DNA from: CAZQHK01 sp964593455
GTDB taxonomy: Bacteria > Muiribacteriota > CAYSPT01
Length of the DNA stretch: 64,000 nucleotides
NCBI GenBank assembly: GCA_964593455.1
Contig: CAZQHK010000021.1
Span: forward strand, 19,640-83,639
Direction: 5' to 3'
This document shows, one piece after another, positions 19,747-26,954 of the stretch; position 1 is the first letter of the stretch; every line of letters starts with the position of its first letter. A model generated the notes under the pieces. That model saw nothing but the letters and a program-made list of their open reading frames with translations. It did no database searches and had not been told where the DNA came from. Position numbers and translations under genes: made by a program.

Positions 19747-19890
19747 TTTCTGGAGAGGGTCGTCGGAGAGTGCGCAACATCCGGTTACCGAATGGAGGCG
19801 ATCAAGAAGCTGCTGTTCGAGCCACGATGGCGAGTTCAGCGTACAGGATGTACGCGATCGCCGGAAAAGGTTACGGATGTCGCACTCGAA
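19747..19890 (+). repeat. Family C repeat with REP-like palindrome, copy 1
   Basis: Contains GAGCCACGATGGCGAGTTCA and a perfect 7-bp stem: GCGTACA (19839-19845), loop GGA, TGTACGC (19849-19855), inside a GGCGA/TCGCC outer pairing. Related copies lie at 61530-61690 (minus) and 63894-64000 (plus). Short open frames across it are frame-independent and not conserved as proteins. Confidence 0.75.
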
Positions 19891-19974
19891 GACAATTCCC
19901 TCGAAGGAAACTATCACCGAGCCTGTAGACAACTAACGTTAAAAGACGCTTGGTGAGCAAGTGGCTGTCAGAGC

Positions 19975-22900
19975 CTACTTCATCTTGTACTGCGACAGGT
20001 AGTTGTCGATGGTTTTGCCTTCCATGCGTTCCATCTCCGCCAGCAGGTGTTTACAGCGTTTGGCGATATCCTCCTGCCCTTTCTCTTTCAGTTTCAATAT
20101 GAGTTCCGAGCAGTAGAGGTAGCCCACCTTGGGGTGTTTCACCTCGTAGAAGACGGCGTCCTCGTTATGGTGCAGAATCCAGAAGATGAGACGGTTGCAG
20201 TAAAGGATGAGCTGCCCGATCTCGAAGATGGGATCGTAGCAGTTGGTGGCGATGGAGATGATCATCTGGGCGAAACTGACTTTGCTGTCCTGGGAGTACT
20301 GGAACGTTTCGTCGTCGGAGACGATATCGGCTTTCTTGAAGTTGGGCAGGATCAGGTCGGTCTTGAAGTCCTCGATAAAGATACTGGCGGTCATCCGGCA
20401 GATTTCTTTCCAGCGGTTGTAGATGTCCTGGTGTTCTTTGGTCTGGTGCTCGATCAGCTGGTCGTACCGGTCGGTTTCAATCAGGTTCGGGTAGGCGTTT
20501 TTCAAGGCCTTGATATGGGAGTGGTTGAAACAGATGGCCAGCATGGCCCCCAGCCCGTTGTCGATAAAACTCTTCTTCGAGATTTTTCCGTGTATGTCTC
20601 CCAGCACCACTCCCAGCTTTTCTTTGATCAGCCAACGGGTGGCTTTGTGGGCCAGGTCCAATCCCTGGCTTCCCTGCCACAGATCCGTGGCGCCCTTGAA
20701 CTCCCACTGTTTGAACCGGTTCGGGTACGTGTTCTCCACCACCTTGTAGATGGAGTGCTCGAACAGGTCCATCATGCTTTTAAGCCCGTGCTCGTAGAAG
20801 GTGTTGTTGCTGAGCGTGTGCGGGATGTCGTTAACATCGATAGCCAGTTTCTCTTTCACCAGCCACTTGACGGCGTTCCGGGCCACCTTTTCGGCGTCCT
20901 CCTGTTTCCAGATCGTATCCGTTTCAGCGGTGAACTCCCAGACCTTGAACCGGTTCGGATACACCAGGTTGACTGCTTCGAAAACCGAGTCTTGATACGC
21001 GGCCAGCAGGTCGCGCAGGTTGTTTTCCTCGAAATTCTCCCGGGTGATGACCCGGGGAATAGTGGAGACATCTTCAATTCCAAGCTTCTCTTTCACCAGC
21101 CATTTAACGGCTTCTCGGGCCAGTTTTTTGCCAGATTTTCGGTCCCAAAGTCCCTTGTGTTTAAACTCCCACCGGTGGAAGGTTCCGGGATAGGCGTTGG
21201 CGAAAACACGATAGATGTCGTTTTCGAACAGCGAAAGCAGCACTTCCAGGCTGTTTTCACGGAAGGTCTCCTCGATTACCTTGCGCGGTATCACGTCCAG
21301 GGGAATCCGGAGTTTGTCCACCAGGTTCCGGGTAAGGACCTGGGCCACGAACAAATGCTGGTCGGAGGAGAAAAGTGATTCGGGAAATTCCGTCAGCACA
21401 CCTCCCGCCACGTCATCGTAGATCTTGAGGATATCCTGTTTGGTAAGCTGCTCCTGAACGCCGGTTCGATTGCTCTTTTCCACTGACAAGCCATCCTGCC
21501 CGGCTGGTAAAACAGTACGCCTGCTCACAGCCGGCCGCCGGGGGAACATGGTCACCGGTCGTATGGGCGCGTCGTAATCGGGGTCGGTGGGGGTCTGGTA
21601 GATGACCTCCTCCAGCGTGGTCATTCCCATCTGCGCCTGCTCCAACGCCATGTCACGAAGCGTCTTCATACCCATATCCCGAACCAGGCGTTTGATCTCC
21701 ATCTCCGTCCCACCAGCCTGGATCACTTCCCGCACCTCGTCGGTAATAAGCATCACCTCGAAGATAGCCATCCGTCCCAAAAACCCGCTGAAGTTACATT
21801 CACTGCAACCGACACCGTGGTAGAACTTTTTACCTTCAGCCTCGTTCGGGTCCAGACCCGCTCGCAGCACGAGATCTGCCCCGGGCAGGTACTCTTGCTT
21901 GCAGTGCGGGCAGGTTACATGTAAAAGTTTCTGCGCCAGGACCAGGTTCACCGTGGAGTTGATGATGAACGGCGGTACCCCCAGGTTGGCGAGACGGATA
22001 ATCGAGGAAGCGGCGTTGTTGGTGTGCAGGGTGGAGAGCACCTTGTGGCCCGTCATGGAAGCCCGAGCGGCAATCTCAGCCGTCTCTTCGTCCCGGATCT
22101 CGCCCACCATGATGATATCGGGGTCCTGCCTGAGAGCCGCCCGCAGGCCCGCGGAAAAGGTCAGTCCCACCTTGTCGTTGGTCTGGATCTGAGTGATGGA
22201 CAGGATCCGGTACTCGATGGGGTTTTCGATAGTAATGATGTTCACTTCCGGCGAGTCCAGGTAGTCGAGCATGGCGAACAGGGTGGTGGTTTTACCGTGT
22301 CCGGTTGGTCCGGTGACCAGGATCATCCCGTAGGGTTCGTCCAGCACGCCCTTGATCTTTTCCAGGCAACCGGTATCGATCCCGATCTCTTTCAGTCTGA
22401 AGGTATCGGAGCGGGAGAGGATACGCATGACGCACTTCTCGCCTAAAAGACCGGGGATGGTGGAAACCCGGAAATCGATCTCCTTGTGTTCCAGTTTTAC
22501 CTTGAGACGGCCGTCCTGGGGAATCCGTTTCTCGGATATGTCTAGATGGGAAAGGATTTTGATCCGGGATACAAGCGGCGCAATCATGGTGCGGGGGCCG
22601 GTCAGGGCGTCGTGAAGCATGCCGTCCACCCGGAAGCGCACCAGTACTTTGTCTTCCTTGGGTTCCACGTGGATGTCGCTCGAGCGTTTGAGGAGCGCCT
22701 GCTTGAAGATGGTGTTTAAAAACTGTACTACCGGGCCCTCGGTGGTGGCTTTTATCAGGGGTTCCAACTCGACTCCTTCTTCGTCACCGTAAATTTCCTC
22801 ATCACCGATCATGAACTGGTCCCAGGTGTAGTATTGGGTGATGGCAAACTCGATATCCGACCGCCTGGCGATCACCACCTTGACATTGCACTGGGTGAGG

Positions 22901-23256
22901 AACTTGACCAGATCGATAGCCATGATGTCGAAAGGATCGGCCATGGCGATGGTGATGGTGCTACCCTCTTTTTTAACCGGGATGAGCGAGTATTCACGAG
23001 CCTGGCTTTCCGGTACGGAAGCAATGATCTTGGCGTCCAGTTTTATTCCTTTGAAGTCGCAGATGGGTATGTTTAAAAGCTCGCTCCAGACTTCCAGGAG
23101 CTCGTCCTCGGTAATCAAGCCCGTCCTGAGCAGGATGTCTTCCAGACGTTCCAGGGTCTGGTTCTGGATGTTCTTGGCTTTGTTGAGCTGCCGTTCGGTG
23201 ATGATGTTTTTCTCGAGCAGCAGGCCTTGAAGCGTCTTTGTCCTGGTTTTTGTCAT
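19975..23256 (-). CDS. GspE/PilB-type secretion ATPase with repeat-rich C-terminal extension
   Basis: 1093 residues; typical GspE/PilB proteins are ~500-600. N-terminal MshEN-like domain (~1-150), then the hexameric ATPase: Walker A GPTGHGKTTT (~residue 310; His replaces the usual Ser), Walker B/Asp box (DIIMVGEIRDEETAEI), His box (MTGHKVLSTLHTN), and a zinc tetracysteine (CPHC and CSEC, ~450-490). From ~600 to ~950 come four or five repeats of ~80-90 residues with the signature AYPNRFKxWEF, then W and RWLIKEKLGI. A unique C-terminal ~140 residues follow. It would power type IV pilus or type II secretion assembly at the inner membrane, but no pilin, GspF/PilC or PilT gene adjoins. The extension is the odd part; its repeats recall DUF4046-like repeats in Firmicutes proteins (memory only). 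Confidence 0.8.
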   Translation of the reverse strand: MTKTRTKTLQGLLLEKNIITERQLNKAKNIQNQTLERLEDILLRTGLITEDELLEVWSELLNIPICDFKGIKLDAKIIASVPESQAREYSLIPVKKEGSTITIAMADPFDIMAIDLVKFLTQCNVKVVIARRSDIEFAITQYYTWDQFMIGDEEIYGDEEGVELEPLIKATTEGPVVQFLNTIFKQALLKRSSDIHVEPKEDKVLVRFRVDGMLHDALTGPRTMIAPLVSRIKILSHLDISEKRIPQDGRLKVKLEHKEIDFRVSTIPGLLGEKCVMRILSRSDTFRLKEIGIDTGCLEKIKGVLDEPYGMILVTGPTGHGKTTTLFAMLDYLDSPEVNIITIENPIEYRILSITQIQTNDKVGLTFSAGLRAALRQDPDIIMVGEIRDEETAEIAARASMTGHKVLSTLHTNNAASSIIRLANLGVPPFIINSTVNLVLAQKLLHVTCPHCKQEYLPGADLVLRAGLDPNEAEGKKFYHGVGCSECNFSGFLGRMAIFEVMLITDEVREVIQAGGTEMEIKRLVRDMGMKTLRDMALEQAQMGMTTLEEVIYQTPTDPDYDAPIRPVTMFPRRPAVSRRTVLPAGQDGLSVEKSNRTGVQEQLTKQDILKIYDDVAGGVLTEFPESLFSSDQHLFVAQVLTRNLVDKLRIPLDVIPRKVIEETFRENSLEVLLSLFENDIYRVFANAYPGTFHRWEFKHKGLWDRKSGKKLAREAVKWLVKEKLGIEDVSTIPRVITRENFEENNLRDLLAAYQDSVFEAVNLVYPNRFKVWEFTAETDTIWKQEDAEKVARNAVKWLVKEKLAIDVNDIPHTLSNNTFYEHGLKSMMDLFEHSIYKVVENTYPNRFKQWEFKGATDLWQGSQGLDLAHKATRWLIKEKLGVVLGDIHGKISKKSFIDNGLGAMLAICFNHSHIKALKNAYPNLIETDRYDQLIEHQTKEHQDIYNRWKEICRMTASIFIEDFKTDLILPNFKKADIVSDDETFQYSQDSKVSFAQMIISIATNCYDPIFEIGQLILYCNRLIFWILHHNEDAVFYEVKHPKVGYLYCSELILKLKEKGQEDIAKRCKHLLAEMERMEGKTIDNYLSQYKMK

Positions 23257-23306
23257 GGCGGCCGGTCTCCCTCCGCAAGGATCTCATTGTGGTGATTGAT
23301 ATTAGT

Positions 23307-23336
23307 ACTATAAAAGGAGGTTTCGGCCTTTGTCAA
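23307..23336 (-). promoter_or_regulatory. Sigma70 promoter for the GspE-like ATPase
   Basis: Minus strand: TTGACA (23331-23336), 18-base spacer, TATAGT (23307-23312). Leader of ~45 bases with GGAGGG before the ATG at 23256. Confidence 0.6.
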
Positions 23337-23385
23337 GCAGCGGTCTTCGCAACTGGTTCCTTTGAGTCTGGTTGTACCTTTTGGT

Positions 23386-23472
23386 GAGGCTCGGAGGCTC
23401 TTACCGAGGGACACTCACGGCGCTTGCGCGCCTCCGTTCGGGTTATGCCCTCGTACAGAGACTCCGAACCTC
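23386..23472. repeat. Nested three-stem palindromic element
   Basis: Outer arms 23386-23396 and 23462-23472 pair at 10 of 11 positions. A middle stem CGAGGG (23405-23410) pairs with CCCTCG (23448-23453). An inner stem GGCGC (23419-23423) pairs with GCGCC (23428-23432). No gene is evident. It may be a structured RNA or a palindromic repeat. Confidence 0.6.
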
Positions 23473-23536
23473 AAGTAAATGTTTATTTTCAAAACAGGCT
23501 CATAGGAAGATGCTTCGCCTGGTATGGTTTTGGTTA

Positions 23537-23590
23537 CTGGAGTCTTTCTTCGTTCGGCTGTTCGCCTTTGGCGAAGGCGCGAGCGGAGGG
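23537..23590 (+). repeat. Family F hairpin repeat, copy 1
   Basis: CGGCTGTTCGCC-TTT-GGCGAA makes a perfect 6-bp hairpin (23561-23575) and is followed by GCGCGAGCGGAGG. A related copy is at 61840-61885. Confidence 0.5.
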
Positions 23591-23643
23591 GGGCGTGTGT
23601 CTGGGGGATAGGACGCGGAGTTGTGTGGTTGTTGGTTCATAAA

Positions 23644-23652
23644 TGCTATACT
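23644..23652 (+). promoter_or_regulatory. Extended -10 directly before an ATG (leaderless candidate)
   Basis: TGCTATACT: TGn plus a five-of-six -10 hexamer ending at 23652. The ATG of the amidohydrolase is at 23659, exactly where transcription should begin, and no ribosome-binding site lies between. Confidence 0.5.
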
Positions 23653-23658
23653 GGGTGT

Positions 23659-25281
23659 ATGGCTGAGAGTTACCTGTTTATCAATGGGCCGATCTACACT
23701 ATGGCCGGGGAGTCACTCGACGAGGAGCCCTATCTTGACGGGGGGGCGCTTCTGACCTGCGGTAACCGGATCGAGTTTGTTGGTGACGCCTCTAAAGTGC
23801 CGCGTGAGGAGAGTAGAAAGGCGGATGTTGTCGACCTTAAGGGCCGGCCGCTGATGCCCGGGTTTTGTGACGGGCACACGCACCTGGTTCTGGCAGCGGA
23901 ACAACGATCCGGCCTCGATCTGACCGGTGTCCGGTCGCTTGACGAGCTTAAGAGGCGAATTCGTGCCGAAGCGCGGAAGAAGCCGGGGGAATGGATCGTC
24001 GGGTTCGGGTGGGAGATGAAGAACTTGTTTTCCGCCTGCTCCCCTTCCCTATCAATCCTGGACGACATGGCTATAAAAAACCCGATTTTCCTGGAAAGTA
24101 AGGACGCCCATTCCGCCTGGCTCAACTCCTCGGCCCTTAAACAAGCCTTATCGCTTGAGAGTTTCCCGGATAAATGTTCTGTCCAGATCATTGACGGGAC
24201 ACACACCGGACTCGTTTTTGAAGACACGTTCCAGCTTAAAGACCTGCTCGTTTCCGAACGTCCCGACGCTGAAAAGTGGCCGGGGCTGCAAACGACAGTG
24301 GAATCGTTTTTCAAGCACGGGATCACTTCGATACACAATTTTGAAAGCGTGGCCGGGTACCGGCTGGTTGCCTCCTGGTTCGAGAACCAGAGCACCCGGA
24401 TACGGACCGTCTGGAGTTTTATGTTTCAGGACCCGGAAGAACTGGAACACAATTCCGGCCTTTTTGATGAGAAGATACCGGGTTGGCTCTACCCTGGTTG
24501 GGTCAAACTATTCCTGGACGGATCGCTGGGATCGAAGACAGCTGCCCTGAGCGTACCGTATGTTAACAGCGACAACCGGGGGTTGTTAACAATGTCGGAC
24601 GATGAACTCGAAGGATGGGCCGCCCTCCTGGACAAGTTTCACCTGAGCGCCGCCGTCCACGCTATCGGCGATCGGGCGGTGGAGATGGCGCTTCGCGGCC
24701 TGGGAAGATACCGGGAGGGTACCGCCGGACACCGGATCGAGCACGTACAGATACTGTCTAAGCGGATACTCGACACCTGTTCGTTTGGCGGTCTCACTTT
24801 TTCCGTGCAGCCATCTCACATGTGGGGCGACCGGGAGATCGTCGAAACCAGTCTGCAGCCGGATATAGGTGAGCGATACTCGTATCCTTACCGGACCATC
24901 AGCAACCGGGGCGGGCGACTGGTATTCGGGTCGGACCATCCCATCGAAGTCCTCGATCCCTGGAAAGGAATTCAGGCGGCAGTCACCCGGCTCGCGGGCC
25001 CTACCAATGCTCCCTGGAACCGGGATGAAGGAATCAGTTTGTACGACGCCATCCGGGCCCATACCGGCTCGTTTTCCGCCATGGGCGGACACCGGTTTCA
25101 GGCCGGGCGGCTGGCCTCGGGATACCTGGCCGATCTGGTGGTTTTCAATGAAGATCCATTCGCCGTTTATCTGGATGCCCCCGGCTCGCTTTTCGGCCGG
25201 CTCCGGCCGTATTTGACCGTCCTGGACGGCAGTATCGTTTACGCACCTTTGCGAAGCAAACAGCGAAGCGAAGAACAATAA
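23659..25281 (+). CDS. Amidohydrolase family 3 (YtcJ-like) metal-dependent hydrolase
   Basis: 540 residues from the ATG at 23659 (MAESYLFINGPIYTM); the frame is open further upstream, but that part is repeat sequence. Seen: metal-binding GHTHL (~residue 71), the YtcJ-type block KLFLDGSLGSK (~284) holding the bridging-ligand region, HAIGDR (~334), HRIEHVQ (~357) and GSDHP with the catalytic Asp (~424). This matches the amidohydrolase_3 branch of the superfamily. Expected role is cytoplasmic hydrolysis of a C-N (amide or cyclic amide) bond; the substrate cannot be read from sequence. No signal peptide. It appears to be transcribed alone, probably as a leaderless mRNA. Confidence 0.85.
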   Translation: MAESYLFINGPIYTMAGESLDEEPYLDGGALLTCGNRIEFVGDASKVPREESRKADVVDLKGRPLMPGFCDGHTHLVLAAEQRSGLDLTGVRSLDELKRRIRAEARKKPGEWIVGFGWEMKNLFSACSPSLSILDDMAIKNPIFLESKDAHSAWLNSSALKQALSLESFPDKCSVQIIDGTHTGLVFEDTFQLKDLLVSERPDAEKWPGLQTTVESFFKHGITSIHNFESVAGYRLVASWFENQSTRIRTVWSFMFQDPEELEHNSGLFDEKIPGWLYPGWVKLFLDGSLGSKTAALSVPYVNSDNRGLLTMSDDELEGWAALLDKFHLSAAVHAIGDRAVEMALRGLGRYREGTAGHRIEHVQILSKRILDTCSFGGLTFSVQPSHMWGDREIVETSLQPDIGERYSYPYRTISNRGGRLVFGSDHPIEVLDPWKGIQAAVTRLAGPTNAPWNRDEGISLYDAIRAHTGSFSAMGGHRFQAGRLASGYLADLVVFNEDPFAVYLDAPGSLFGRLRPYLTVLDGSIVYAPLRSKQRSEEQ

Positions 25282-25330
25282 ACCAGTGCCTGGCCTGGCG
25301 AAAGTTTAGCGTGGTTCCTGGAGTGACTAG

Positions 25331-25424
25331 CAGGGTGGGACGAACAGGCATTGCTACTGGACAATGTCGCGAGATGAGTAGGATCGGACAGACCTCATAG
25401 GGACCTCTTTCCACTCTTCTTGCT
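25331..25424 (+). repeat. Dispersed repeat family D, copy 1
   Basis: CAGGGTGGGACG, TTGCTACTGG, GAGATGAGTAGGATCGGA and CCTCTTTCCAC occur in the same order and spacing at 61933-62026. The 3' end resembles the CTTTCCACTCTTCTTGC block of family A. This is most of the 290-base gap between the amidohydrolase and LIM-like genes. Confidence 0.7.
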
Positions 25425-25570
25425 TTAAAAATTTCAATCTCTAACCAATGATTCGCGACGCACGCTCCGGATCGTTTACCGCCGAGCGGCCGGGTAAACC
25501 AGAAAACTGCAGTAGCCGGGTCAAGGATTTTTCGTGTACCATGGTGAGGTAAGAAAGGAACGGAGGCCGC

Positions 25571-26920
25571 ATGCCGCTGTCCAAGTATACAATTGTCCTG
25601 GTGGCAGCTTTTTTTGCCGGGCTGCTCGCAACAACGCAGCCAGTGCCGGCTAAAGATCTCTCCTGCAGTTTTTGCAGAACCGCGATTGCGGGACAGTATT
25701 ACGAGCTTGCCGACAAAAGAATACTCTGCCCCAGCTGTCACCGTACCCTGAAACGCTGCGAAGCGTGCGGCGCTCCGTTTAAACGGGGGGAAATTGTGGA
25801 TGGAAAATCCCTCTGCGCTCGATGTCTGGCCAGCGCCGAGCGGTGTAGCTTGTGCAACACCGTCCTGACCGGCCGCTTCTGGACTCAGGAACAGTCGCAG
25901 AAACATTTCTGTGACCGCTGCTGGAACACGGTGCCCCGCTGCAGTTATTGCGACACTCCTACCCGCACGTACACCACAGTCCGCGATCACACGATCTGTC
26001 CGGATTGCCTCAAACGAATACCGGAATGCATTCATTGCCGCGAGCCCATCACTACCCACTACTACCGGTTGGAAGAAGGCAAACTTTGCGAGTTTTGTTT
26101 CAAAGAGCTGCCCAAATGTGAGGTGTGCGGACTGCCCCTGGTAGGAGCTTTTAGAATGCTAGACGAGCACAAGGTGTGCCGTCCGTGTCACCGCAAACTT
26201 CCCATATGCACCGCCTGTGACAGTAAAATTCTCGGCGCTTGCTGGCAGTTCGAGGACGATGACGGTACCTACTGCAGCCGGTGCCGGAAGGACCAGAAAC
26301 GGTGCAACGTCTGCAGTCTCCCGCTGGACCGGGCGGCCCGGCTCCTGGCCGACGGCCGAAACGTCTGTTCCCAGTGTTTCAAGGACGGGGTTTTCGATCT
26401 CACGGTGGCCCGCCGTTACCTGGTAGAGGTCAAACGAATGCTCCGCAACCAGCTCGATATTACCGTTAAAACACCCGCCCGGTTTTCTTTGGTCGGCCAG
26501 GATAAAATACTGGCCCTGGCCGAGAGGTCGCCGCATCTGGAAAAAAACCGCAAAGACGAATTTCTCGGCCTCTTCGTCCGTGACGGCGATAACTATCATG
26601 TGTACGTGGAGTACGGCCTGATCCCTCCCGTTCTGATCGGTACCCTGGCCCACGAGTACACCCACGTGTGGCAGGAAGCGCACTGTCCGGCCGGCCAGTC
26701 GCTCATGCTTCGTGAAGGATTCGCCGAATGGGTCCGCTACAAGATAATGGAGAAAAAAGGATTCACCCACCAGATGAAATACCTCGAAAAACGGACGGAC
26801 CTCTACGGCAAAGGGTTCCAGCTAATGCGCAGGATCGAGAAAAAACGGGGTGTCAACGGTCTTTTCAAGTACATAACCTCCGGTACCAGCGTTGAGGAAG
26901 CGTCTTCGGTACGCTATTGA
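25571..26920 (+). CDS. Exported LIM-like zinc-knuckle protein with DA1-like peptidase end
   Basis: 449 residues. The ATG at 25571 follows ACGGAGG. A signal peptide (IVLVAAFFAGLLATT) leads into 16 CxxC knuckles, spaced ~15-20 residues in eight pairs (CSFC/CPSC, CEAC/CARC, CSLC/CDRC and so on to CNVC/CSQC) over residues ~35-275, as in tandem LIM or treble-clef zinc fingers. The C-terminal half carries GTLAHEYTHVWQE (~residue 360), an HExxH zinc-peptidase motif, and a downstream REGFAEW that supplies the third ligand region. LIM fingers followed by this peptidase is the layout of plant DA1 proteins. Only 34 bases separate it from the SpoIIE gene, suggesting an operon. Export of a cysteine-rich LIM array is unusual; substrate unknown. 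Confidence 0.75.
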   Translation: MPLSKYTIVLVAAFFAGLLATTQPVPAKDLSCSFCRTAIAGQYYELADKRILCPSCHRTLKRCEACGAPFKRGEIVDGKSLCARCLASAERCSLCNTVLTGRFWTQEQSQKHFCDRCWNTVPRCSYCDTPTRTYTTVRDHTICPDCLKRIPECIHCREPITTHYYRLEEGKLCEFCFKELPKCEVCGLPLVGAFRMLDEHKVCRPCHRKLPICTACDSKILGACWQFEDDDGTYCSRCRKDQKRCNVCSLPLDRAARLLADGRNVCSQCFKDGVFDLTVARRYLVEVKRMLRNQLDITVKTPARFSLVGQDKILALAERSPHLEKNRKDEFLGLFVRDGDNYHVYVEYGLIPPVLIGTLAHEYTHVWQEAHCPAGQSLMLREGFAEWVRYKIMEKKGFTHQMKYLEKRTDLYGKGFQLMRRIEKKRGVNGLFKYITSGTSVEEASSVRY

Positions 26921-26954
26921 AAACCGGCCGCGAATGTGATGTATTGGCAGTGAT

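Noticed and set aside
19699..19936. Short open frames on both strands near 19.8 kb
   Set aside because: They read across family C repeat sequence in several frames; conservation is at the DNA level.
20047..21378. Plus-strand open frame of ~440 codons
   Set aside because: Antisense to the ATPase extension; the minus frame has the known family motifs.
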